A stretch of 64,000 nucleotides of DNA, from positions 1-64,000 of the forward strand of contig JAKFDA010000071.1 in NCBI GenBank assembly GCA_036676355.1, given 5' to 3'. Every line of letters begins with the position of its first letter. Positions within the stretch are counted from its first letter, which is position 1. The position numbers were made by a program, and so were the translations under genes. Origin of the DNA: ZC4RG42 sp036676355 (GTDB taxonomy: Bacteria > Pseudomonadota > Gammaproteobacteria > Burkholderiales > SG8-39). Positions 8,818 to 16,235 of the stretch are shown here, one piece after another. The notes under the pieces are model-generated. The model searched no databases. It worked only from the letters and a program-made list of their open reading frames with translations, and was not told where the DNA came from.

Positions 8818-11415
8818 TCAGTACACATCGCGCCGATAGCGGCCTTCGGCGATCAGGCATTCCAGCTGTCTGTCGCCGAGAATTTCACGCAGCGCGCTGT
8901 CCGCGTCCTGCGCCATGCCACGAAGGCTGCCGCATACATAGATCGACGCGCCATTGCCGACCCAGGCCGCAACGTGGGATGCCGCCTGGCGCAAGCGATG
9001 CTGGACATACACACGCTCGGACTGGTCGCGCGAAAACGCCACATCGACGCGTTGCACGAACCGATGCGCATGCCAGCTCTCGATTTCCGGCCGGTAGTAG
9101 TAGTCGTGCGCGGCGTTACGTTCGCCGTAAATCAGCCAGTTACGGCGACGTCCGCTGCGCACGCGTTCTTTCAGATGCGCCATCAGGCCGGCCATCCCCG
9201 TACCGTTGCCGATCAGAATGAGCGGCGCATCGCCGTCGTGCAGATGAAAGCCGGCGTTGGCGCGCACCCGCAGTTCGACCTCCGCGCCGACTTGCAGATG
9301 CTGCGTCAGCCAGCCGGACGCGAGGCCGAGCCGGCCATCCGGCAGACGCGATTGCCTTATGAGCAGATGCACCCGTCCGTCCTGCGGCAGCGAAGCAATG
9401 GAAAACGTACGCGGCGCGAGAGCGGCCAGACCATCGACAAACGTCTGCGCCGACATGTCCGGCGCCACCTCGGCTGCTTGCGGCCGTTCGCAATGCCGCA
9501 GCGCTGCGGCGAGCGTGCGGGTTTGTCCGTTATGCCGCACGATTTCGCTGCCGTCGAACGGCGTTTGCGCCAACCAGTCTGCGACATGGTCGTCCGTCTG
9601 CTGCACCAGCACATCGACCAGGTCTCCCGCGCGCCACGTGGGCAATCCCGACTCCGCCGGTACCAGTTCGAGGTGAAAGGTCGGCTCGCCCGCACTGCCG
9701 GGATTGAGATGCAGGCGCGCCGCCAGCCGCCAGCGCGCGTATTCGACACGCGCCGGTTGCACCGGGGCATCGACCGCACCGAATGCGCGCAACCTGTTGT
9801 GCCAGTCGCGCAGCGCCGACGTATCGCGCCGATCCAGTTCGACGCGATCGAACATCGGCTGCGCGCCGAGACGCTGCAGCCACTGCTCCAGCGCATGGCC
9901 GAAACCGCAGAAGGTCTGATAGTGGCGGTCGCCGATGGCCAACAGTCCGAAGCGCAGGTTCTGCAGCGATAGCGATTCACGCATGAGTCCGCGCGCGAAG
10001 CCGCGCGCATTGTCGGGCGGCTCGCCCTGACCGAAAGTGCTGACGATGAACAACGCCTGTTTGAATCGACTCAGGCCATCACGATCGATGCTGGCGAGCG
10101 GACGCACGGTCACCGGCACGCCTGCCGCCTGCAGCGATCCCGCCGTCTGCCAGGCGAGCTGTTCGGCGAAGCCCGTCTGGCTGGCGAAACCGATCAGTAA
10201 TTCCTGCGTAGTCGCACTGCGCGCCGACGACGCCGGAGAGGGCGTACCGCGTGCGGCGCGCGCGGCACGCTTGGTTTTGCGCCGATCGAGGTACAGCATC
10301 CAGCCGGTAATGGCGAAAAGCGGCATGAGCAGGCTGGCAATCATCAATGCGATCACGCCGCCCACACCGAAGAAGCTGCCGGAATGTAGCGGGAAAATGC
10401 TCGCCATGAATTGCGCGCCGGCGGTTTTTTCGACATAGCGTTCGTGCTGCCTGATCGCGCCACCGGCGGGATCGAGCAGCAGGCGGTTGCTCGCGCGCTC
10501 GTGCGCCGCACCGAGCGGGAGATAGTCGATCCGCACCGGCTCGCCGGCGCGCTCCGGTAGACGCAGCGTCGCGCTCTCGAATGCGCCCGCCTCGCCGCGA
10601 AACACCTGCCACAGCGCGTTGATATCGAGCGCCTCGTTCGCGCGCGGCGTCCGGTTGCTGCGTTCGCCCTGCCCCCCGGCGGTTGCGTTACCAGCGCGCG
10701 ACTGAGGCTGTACGGCCGGCCGCGACGTTCCGCTGATGTCGAAGAGCGCGCTGCGATACCAGTCGTACGACCAATACAGCCCGGTGAGCGCCATGAGCAG
10801 ATAGGGAATCAGCACCCAGGTGCCGACGACCGAGTGCATTCCCCACAAAAAACTGCGCCCCTTGTGCGCGAAGCCGAAGGTGAACCAGGCGCGCACATCG
10901 CTCCAGCGGCGCGGCCAGCGCAAATACAGCCCGGACAACGTCAGCACGATAAGTGCAACGGTCGATGCACCGACCACCTGTTTGCCGATGTCGTCGGCCG
11001 CGAGCCAGCGATGCATCTGCCGCACGCTGCGGAAGAATTCGACACCGCGCGGCTGGCCCAGCAGGACGCCGGTGTAGGGATCGACATAACGCGTTTCGCC
11101 ACGCGGCCCTTTGCGCCCCGCGGGCTCCTTGCCCTGTGGCGCGAAGGTCAGGCGCACTGCATCGGTGGGGTCGGCGGACAACACGAGCGCCGTGATCCGT
11201 TTGTCAGGAACGGCGTCGCGCACGCGCGCGAACAGTTCGGCGGGCGTCAGCGTCGCCGTCGAACGCGGCGTCACGCTCATCACGCCCGGATTGATCGCAC
11301 GCTGGATTTCGTGCTCGAACGACAACATGCCGCCCGTCACGCCGACGATGGCCAGCACGATCCCGGCGCTGATGCCCAGCAGCCAGTGCGTCTGGAACCA
11401 TATTTTCTTCAACAC
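8818..11415 (-). CDS. PepSY-domain membrane flavoreductase (siderophore/ferric reductase type)
   Basis: 865 residues. The N-terminal ~400 form a PepSY-TM unit: a first membrane span at about 10–35 (WLLGISAGIVLAIVGVTGGML), a periplasmic PepSY region and later spans near 150–210 and 360. A flavodoxin-like FMN domain follows (TQELLIGFASQTGFAEQLAW). The C-terminal part is a sulfite-reductase-type FAD/NAD(P)H module with GNGTGMAGLMAHLKERV and YVCGSLRGMAQD. The expected reaction is NADPH→FAD→FMN→membrane haem→periplasmic ferric chelate. It lies between piuC and the cytochrome c–FTR1 gene, 33–34 bases from the piuC stop, which fits reduction of iron delivered by the receptor encoded first in the operon. 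Confidence 0.88.
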   Translation of the reverse strand: MLKKIWFQTHWLLGISAGIVLAIVGVTGGMLSFEHEIQRAINPGVMSVTPRSTATLTPAELFARVRDAVPDKRITALVLSADPTDAVRLTFAPQGKEPAGRKGPRGETRYVDPYTGVLLGQPRGVEFFRSVRQMHRWLAADDIGKQVVGASTVALIVLTLSGLYLRWPRRWSDVRAWFTFGFAHKGRSFLWGMHSVVGTWVLIPYLLMALTGLYWSYDWYRSALFDISGTSRPAVQPQSRAGNATAGGQGERSNRTPRANEALDINALWQVFRGEAGAFESATLRLPERAGEPVRIDYLPLGAAHERASNRLLLDPAGGAIRQHERYVEKTAGAQFMASIFPLHSGSFFGVGGVIALMIASLLMPLFAITGWMLYLDRRKTKRAARAARGTPSPASSARSATTQELLIGFASQTGFAEQLAWQTAGSLQAAGVPVTVRPLASIDRDGLSRFKQALFIVSTFGQGEPPDNARGFARGLMRESLSLQNLRFGLLAIGDRHYQTFCGFGHALEQWLQRLGAQPMFDRVELDRRDTSALRDWHNRLRAFGAVDAPVQPARVEYARWRLAARLHLNPGSAGEPTFHLELVPAESGLPTWRAGDLVDVLVQQTDDHVADWLAQTPFDGSEIVRHNGQTRTLAAALRHCERPQAAEVAPDMSAQTFVDGLAALAPRTFSIASLPQDGRVHLLIRQSRLPDGRLGLASGWLTQHLQVGAEVELRVRANAGFHLHDGDAPLILIGNGTGMAGLMAHLKERVRSGRRRNWLIYGERNAAHDYYYRPEIESWHAHRFVQRVDVAFSRDQSERVYVQHRLRQAASHVAAWVGNGASIYVCGSLRGMAQDADSALREILGDRQLECLIAEGRYRRDVY

Positions 11416-11448
11416 GAAAGTTCGGGTCCTTGTCTCTCTGACGAGCGC

Positions 11449-12129
11449 TCAGGTCTCGGCCCACATCCGCAACAGGTTGTGATAGCAGCCGGTAAGGTGG
11501 ACGAGCGCGCGCTCGTCCGCCTGCTGCCGATTGAGTCGCTGAATGGCGCTGTCGAGATCGAACAGCAAGGTGCGCTGCCCATCATCGCGAATCATGCTCT
11601 GGGTCCAGAAGAAGGATCCGATGCGCACGCCGCGCGTGACCGGCGTGACGCGATGGAGGCTGGTCCCCGGATAAACCACCATGGAGCCTGCCGGCAGCTT
11701 GACCGTATGCGTCCCGTAAGTGTCTTCGATCAGCAGTTCGCCACCGTCGTACTCATCCGGCTCGGACAGAAACAGGGTCGATGAAACATCGGTGCGAATC
11801 TTTTGTCCGCCACCCGGCATGAGGCGCACGGCGTTGTCGATGTGATCGCCGAAGGTCTCGCCGCCTTCATAGCGATTGAATAGCGGCGGATAAACGCGCG
11901 CCGGCAGCACCGCGCTGATAAACAGTGAATTGCGCTCCAGCGCGGCCAGCACGAAGTCGCCCAACTCGCGCGCGGCCGGCGAGCCTTCCGGCAACTGACG
12001 ATTGTTCTTGACCTTCGCGCCCTGATAGCCGGCGGTCGCACGACCATCGACCCAATCGGCCGCATCCAGAATCTCGCGACACTGACACACCTGCTCCTTG
12101 CTCAGCACATCGGGAATCTGGATCAGCAC
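11449..12129 (-). CDS. piuC: PKHD-type Fe(II)/2-oxoglutarate dioxygenase PiuC
   Basis: 226 residues from a GTG at 12129. This start restores the family N-terminus (IQIPDVLSKEQV) and has GAGGA six bases upstream; a TTG at 12144 is the longer alternative. The iron-binding His-x-Asp (GDHIDNAV) and distal His (GTSLHRVTPVTRG) with the 2-oxoglutarate-binding Arg (RGVRIGSFFW) are all present, and length matches PiuC/YbiX. PiuC genes commonly sit next to TonB-dependent siderophore receptors and are iron-repressed. The substrate is unknown; hydroxylation of a siderophore or of a protein is possible. Confidence 0.93.
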   Translation of the reverse strand: MLIQIPDVLSKEQVCQCREILDAADWVDGRATAGYQGAKVKNNRQLPEGSPAARELGDFVLAALERNSLFISAVLPARVYPPLFNRYEGGETFGDHIDNAVRLMPGGGQKIRTDVSSTLFLSEPDEYDGGELLIEDTYGTHTVKLPAGSMVVYPGTSLHRVTPVTRGVRIGSFFWTQSMIRDDGQRTLLFDLDSAIQRLNRQQADERALVHLTGCYHNLLRMWAET

Positions 12130-12182
12130 GATCGGTCCTCGCAAATCGGCCGGCGCGACGCATGCCGCCTCGGCCGCACGGT

Positions 12183-14390
12183 TTAAAAACGATATGTCGC
12201 CGTCACCAGCGCGGTGCGCCCCTGAGCCGGCACTGCCCGACCGGACGACGCCGCTTCGAAATACTCCTTGTCCGCCAGGTTTAGGACATTGAGACGGATG
12301 TCGTAATCCTTCTGGTGATAGGCGAGCGTGAGGTCATAACGCGTATAGCCGTCTACCTTTGCGGTATTCGTGTTGTTGAGCATGCGTTCGGACACATGCA
12401 CGAAGCCGCCGCCCAGTTCCCACTCCGGCGTGATGCGATACGTCGTCCAGAGGGTAAAGTTGTGTTCCGGCGTGTTGAGCAGGGTATTGCCTACCAGCGT
12501 GTTATCGCCGTCCTCACGCACTTCGCCGTCCAGATAGGTATAGCCGCCGAACACCTGCCAGTTCGACAGGATGCGTCCGGTGAAACCCAACTCCGCGCCG
12601 CCCGTACGGGTCTCGCCCGTCAGGACGACATCACCCGTGACCGGATCTTCCGTACGCGCGTCGGTCTTTTCGATGCGGAACAGCGCCGCGGTCAGCGACA
12701 GGTTGCTGTCCATCAAATCCCACTTCGCGCCGATTTCGTAGCTCTTGTTCTTTTCGGGCGACAGCGGTTTGTCATTGGCGTCAACCGAGTTATTGCTGAT
12801 CGAAACCGTCTCCGCCGACGGATTGAACGAGGTGCCGTACGAAACGTAGTAGCTCTGCGCTGCGGTCGGCTGATAGACGACGCCGGCGCGGCCGCTCAGC
12901 ATTTCGTCGCTGCTGTCCAACTTGACCACGTCGCCCGTCGCCACAGTGGTCGTTTCCTGATCGGCGCGGAAGCGGTCGTAGCGCAGGCCGCCGATCACCT
13001 TCCACTGCTTGTTCAGTTCGATCTGATCGTTGAGGTACACGGCCAGTGTGTTGGCATCGGTCTCCACTTCCGAAGTCGGCGTCTGCACGAAACCGGCCGG
13101 CAGCGGCCCGTAGACCGGATTGTTGATGTCGCCGATGATGACGCCGGTATTGTTCGGCCCGAACGAAGTACGCTCGTATTCGTCACGGCCGATTTCCACG
13201 CCCGCTACGACGGTGTGCCTGATGCCGCCGGTGTCGAACTTGGCGATGAGGTCGGTCTGGTTGTAGAGCGAGGTGTCGTCGATATCGCGCGTGCGCAGGC
13301 TGCGTTCGAGCGTGGTGCGATTGAAGTTCGTCGCGCGCGTATCGATGCGCGTGCTGCTGAACTGCGTCTGGTTGCGCAGCGTCAGGTTGGGCGAGAACTT
13401 GTGCTCGATGCGCGCCGTGACGGCGTCGACGTCTTGATCGAAATAGTCGTCGGTAAAGCCGTAGAAGTTGTCGTGGTCCACGTCGAACGGCTTCGCCGGA
13501 TTGGCCTTCGTTCCGCTCGGTGCGGCCGGATCGGACGAAATGGTCGAAATACCAAGATCGGGGATCTCTTCGCTACGCAAATGCACGCTGGACAGCGTGA
13601 CAGTGGTCGGTGTGCCGATACCGAAGCGCAGCGACGGGGCCACGCCGAAGCGTTCCGCCTCGACGACGTCTCGCGTCGAATGGTTGGTGTGCGCCATCGC
13701 GGCGATGCGGAAAGCGCTGGTGTCCGTCATCGGCCGGTTGATGTCCACCGTGCCACGGTAGTAGTCCTCGGTGCCGACGGTAAGTCCGACCTCGTTGTGT
13801 GCACGCAGCGACGGTTCCTTGCTGACCTGATTGATCACGCCGCCGGTCGAGCCGCGACCGAAGAAGAGCGATGACGGGCCTTTCAACACTTCCACCGACT
13901 CAACAAAGAACGAGTCACGCGTGTATTGGCCGCGATCACGGAAGCCATTGAGGAAGACATCGGTGCGCGCGCTTTGGCCGCGCAGATTGATGTTGTCGCC
14001 GATCGCGCCGCCTTCGCCTGCACTCAGCGTAATCCCGGGCACGTAGCGCAAGGCTTCGGTCAGCGTATTCGCTTGCTGCGCGTCCATCACCGCGCGCGGA
14101 ACAACGTTCACTACTTGGGGAATATCGCGAATCGGCGTCGGGTTGTTGGCTCCGACGTTCGATGCGCCGGCCGCGTAGTCCGCGCCGATCGCGCTGTCCT
14201 GCACCTGCACTTCGGGCAGCACGGTGGCTTGCGCGGCGGACTGAGCGAACGAAACGGTCGGCGTCATGGCCAGACACAGCAAGGCCGCCGGTATGAAAAC
14301 GCCACGTTTGATCTGTTGCGGAGATGGGCTGCCATCGAACAGCGTTTGAATGGCCGCGCTCAATGGGCGCGGCGCAGGCGTGCATTTCAT
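12183..14390 (-). CDS. TonB-dependent siderophore receptor
   Basis: 735 residues from the ATG at 14390, which has AGGGAGA upstream; longer frames to 14519 run through the promoter. A long signal peptide (…IPAALLCLAMTPTVSFA) precedes mature QSAAQATVLPEVQVQDSA, with a TonB-box-like TVLPEVQV. The plug domain includes PIRDIPQVVNVVPRAVMDAQ and NINLRGQSARTDVFLNGFRD. The rest is a 22-strand-type barrel ending in a terminal Phe (TATYRF), the outer-membrane assembly signal. It resembles FhuE/FpvA/Fiu-type ferric-siderophore receptors, with the ligand unpredictable. First gene of the iron operon, directly behind a Fur-box-like promoter. Confidence 0.95.
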   Translation of the reverse strand: MKCTPAPRPLSAAIQTLFDGSPSPQQIKRGVFIPAALLCLAMTPTVSFAQSAAQATVLPEVQVQDSAIGADYAAGASNVGANNPTPIRDIPQVVNVVPRAVMDAQQANTLTEALRYVPGITLSAGEGGAIGDNINLRGQSARTDVFLNGFRDRGQYTRDSFFVESVEVLKGPSSLFFGRGSTGGVINQVSKEPSLRAHNEVGLTVGTEDYYRGTVDINRPMTDTSAFRIAAMAHTNHSTRDVVEAERFGVAPSLRFGIGTPTTVTLSSVHLRSEEIPDLGISTISSDPAAPSGTKANPAKPFDVDHDNFYGFTDDYFDQDVDAVTARIEHKFSPNLTLRNQTQFSSTRIDTRATNFNRTTLERSLRTRDIDDTSLYNQTDLIAKFDTGGIRHTVVAGVEIGRDEYERTSFGPNNTGVIIGDINNPVYGPLPAGFVQTPTSEVETDANTLAVYLNDQIELNKQWKVIGGLRYDRFRADQETTTVATGDVVKLDSSDEMLSGRAGVVYQPTAAQSYYVSYGTSFNPSAETVSISNNSVDANDKPLSPEKNKSYEIGAKWDLMDSNLSLTAALFRIEKTDARTEDPVTGDVVLTGETRTGGAELGFTGRILSNWQVFGGYTYLDGEVREDGDNTLVGNTLLNTPEHNFTLWTTYRITPEWELGGGFVHVSERMLNNTNTAKVDGYTRYDLTLAYHQKDYDIRLNVLNLADKEYFEAASSGRAVPAQGRTALVTATYRF

Positions 14391-14460
14391 CGAATTCTCC
14401 CTGAGCTTTTTGAGCGGCTGGCTGGCTACACAGGGAGGCTGACTCGCACGCGACGTTTCC

Positions 14461-14479
14461 CTGCCCGGAGTCCGGGCAG
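14461..14479 (-). other. Tight GC-rich hairpin at the mRNA 5' end of the receptor gene
   Basis: A perfect 9-base inverted repeat, CTGCCCGGA / TCCGGGCAG, with a single-base centre at 14470. It starts only about 12 bases downstream of the −10 element, so it would form almost at the 5' end of the transcript. That position suits mRNA stabilisation, as 5' stem-loops can block 5'-end-dependent decay. No T run follows, so it is not a terminator. Confidence 0.55.
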
Positions 14480-14485
14480 GAAAGG

Positions 14486-14512
14486 CGCAAACGATAATGG
14501 TTATCGTTTGCG
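14486..14512 (-). promoter_or_regulatory. Fur-box-like palindrome
   Basis: CGCAAACGATAA–TGG–TTATCGTTTGCG is a perfect 12-base inverted repeat around three bases. Its core GATAA…TTATC matches the Fur consensus (GATAATGATAATCATTATC). It covers the space between −35 and −10 of the receptor promoter, the classical position for Fur-Fe2+ repression. All four genes downstream are iron-uptake types. Confidence 0.88.
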
Positions 14513-14519
14513 TCGTCAA
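14491..14519 (-). promoter_or_regulatory. Sigma-70 promoter of the iron-uptake operon
   Basis: On the minus strand, TTGACG (14519–14514) and TATCGT (14496–14491) are separated by exactly 17 bases. The match is 5/6 to the −35 and 4/6 to the −10. The Fur-box palindrome overlaps the spacer and the whole −10. The start site would be near 14484, about 95 bases before the receptor ATG. It lies just after the stop of the upstream channel gene. Confidence 0.7.
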
Positions 14520-14543
14520 GACAACGTAGACTCGAAATAGACC

Positions 14544-15944
14544 TCAGGGGGCGGCGACGGCCATCTGGTCGGGCATTTCCCAACCACCGCCAAGCGCCTG
14601 GTACAGGCTGACGGAGGCCTGCAGCCTCGCCAGCTGGGTTTGCGCCAGCTGATCCTCGGCACTGAACAGCGTACGTTGCGCGTCCAGCACCGAGAGCAGA
14701 TCGTCCGCACCTTCGCGATAGCGCACCTCAGCCAGGCGCAACGCACGACTCGCTTCGTCGCGCGCCTGCGCCTGCAATGTCTGCTGCTCCCCGGTTCGCG
14801 ACGTTGCGACCAGCGCATCCTCGACATCCGCGAGCGCGGCAAGAATGGCCCTGCGATAGCTTTCAACCAGTTCGCGTTCGCGGCTGCCCGCCAGGTCGAC
14901 CTGTCCGCGCAAGCGGCCGCCATTGAAAATCGGCTGCAGGACCGAAGCACCGAGGTTGTAGATCGTGCTGGACGGGTTGGCCAGCGACATCAGCGCGGTA
15001 TTGGAGAGCCCGGCTGATGTCGTCAGTTGCAGGCTCGGCAACAACGCGGCGCGCGCGGCGGCGAGATCCGCATTGGCGGCGGCAAGCTGCGCTTCCGCGG
15101 TCGCCAGATCGGGACGCCGAATGAGCAGATCGGCGGGCAGGCCGGGCGCGACGACCGGCACCGCCAATCCGTTGACGCTCATTCCCGCCACGTCGAAGCT
15201 TTGCGGTGTTCGGCCGGTGAGTATCGCCAGCGCCGCGAGCGATTGGCGCTCCTGCAATTCGAGCGGTGGAATGGCGGCGCGCTGCGACAGCACCGCATTG
15301 TTCTGACGCGCCACGTCGAGCTGCGAGACGACGCCGTTGCGCGCGCGGATGTTGACGATGTCGAGTACGCGTTCGGCAATGGCCAGGTTGTCGCGCGCCA
15401 CCTGCAGCCGGCCGCGCAGCGACAGCACCTGGAAGTAGGCGTTGGCCACGCCGCTCAGCGTCGTGAGACGAACGCTTTCCCGATCGAAACGCGAAGCGTC
15501 GAGCGATGCTTCGGCGGCACGTCGATCGGAGGCGTTGCGGCCCCACACATCGACTTCGTAACTCGCGCTCAATGTCGCGGTCGTCCCTTCCGTGGTAACC
15601 GACGCGGCATTGTCGTTGTCCACTTTGCGGCGCGTGGAGCTCACGCCCAGATCCAACTGCGGGAACAGCGAGGCTCCGGCAATCCGCACCAGCGCTTCGG
15701 CCTGTCGCACACGCTCCATCGCAATCGCGAGGTCGGGGCTTTCCCGCAGCGCCTGGTCGATCAGCGTTATCAATTCGGTGGAATCGAAAGTACGCCACCA
15801 TTCGCTGGTGAGCGGTGCCGTGGCGCCCGATACGTCGGCGCGATACGCGGCCGGCACGTCGACATTCGGTTCGAGCATTTCGCTGGTCGTGGCGCAACCG
15901 GCCAAGGCAATCGCTACCAGGACAATCAAGACGTGTCGTTTCAT
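14544..15944 (-). CDS. NodT-type outer-membrane efflux lipoprotein
   Basis: 466 residues, the normal size for TolC-like NodT/OprM channels. The N-terminus MKRHVLIVLVAIALAGCATTSEML carries a lipobox (LAGC), so the protein is lipid-anchored. Two repeats of coiled-coil/β segments (QALRESPDLAIAMERVRQAEA; QARDEASRALRLAEVRYREG) are the TolC-family duplicated fold. It lies downstream of macAB on the same strand after a 291-base gap and probably supplies the outer-membrane exit for that pump. That gap and the iron promoter just past its stop suggest an independent unit. Confidence 0.92.
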   Translation of the reverse strand: MKRHVLIVLVAIALAGCATTSEMLEPNVDVPAAYRADVSGATAPLTSEWWRTFDSTELITLIDQALRESPDLAIAMERVRQAEALVRIAGASLFPQLDLGVSSTRRKVDNDNAASVTTEGTTATLSASYEVDVWGRNASDRRAAEASLDASRFDRESVRLTTLSGVANAYFQVLSLRGRLQVARDNLAIAERVLDIVNIRARNGVVSQLDVARQNNAVLSQRAAIPPLELQERQSLAALAILTGRTPQSFDVAGMSVNGLAVPVVAPGLPADLLIRRPDLATAEAQLAAANADLAAARAALLPSLQLTTSAGLSNTALMSLANPSSTIYNLGASVLQPIFNGGRLRGQVDLAGSRERELVESYRRAILAALADVEDALVATSRTGEQQTLQAQARDEASRALRLAEVRYREGADDLLSVLDAQRTLFSAEDQLAQTQLARLQASVSLYQALGGGWEMPDQMAVAAP

Positions 15945-16023
15945 ATTCCTTGAATCGCTCCGATTAAGGTTTTATTGCTATGCCGTCGCAAGTTCGTCCC
16001 GAGTGGGCTTCGTTCGCCTTTGC

Positions 16024-16037
16024 CCTCGCTCGTACAG
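16024..16037 (-). repeat. Dispersed repeat, copy 3 (14-mer core)
   Basis: The minus strand reads CTGTACGAGCGAGG exactly, preceded by a second CTGTACG. It lies about 80 bases upstream of the NodT-type channel gene, in its orientation. Similarity to the other two copies outside this core is weak. The gap 15945–16235 also holds a 10-base inverted repeat (16080–16089 with 16144–16153). Confidence 0.4.
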
Positions 16038-16235
16038 CCGTACAGCATGTGCCGGCGCGCGAAGCAGGGCCCCTTCAGGGGATGCGACCGCAAAGGCACA
16101 TACAAGGAACGCGAATGAACCGGCACATCCCAGCCCGCTGCGGGGTCGCATCCATCGATGAAGCCGATGGAGCCGTGCTCCGCCCTTCGCGGCCCCGCAC
16201 TCGCGACCATCCTCGGTGTTGGCACAGGATCTTCC

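Noticed and set aside
7449..9221. A 590-codon plus-strand frame opposite the FTR1-type and flavoreductase genes
   Set aside because: It spans two opposite genes and their gap, has an Arg/His-rich composition and no recognisable domain.
12315..13874. A 519-codon plus-strand frame opposite the TonB-dependent receptor
   Set aside because: Composition is typical of antisense frames in GC-rich DNA; the receptor has full plug and barrel signatures.
16080..16153. Ten-base inverted repeat (GGATGCGACC…GGTCGCATCC) between macB and the channel gene
   Set aside because: The 54-base loop and lack of a T run give no clear function; chance is possible in GC-rich DNA.
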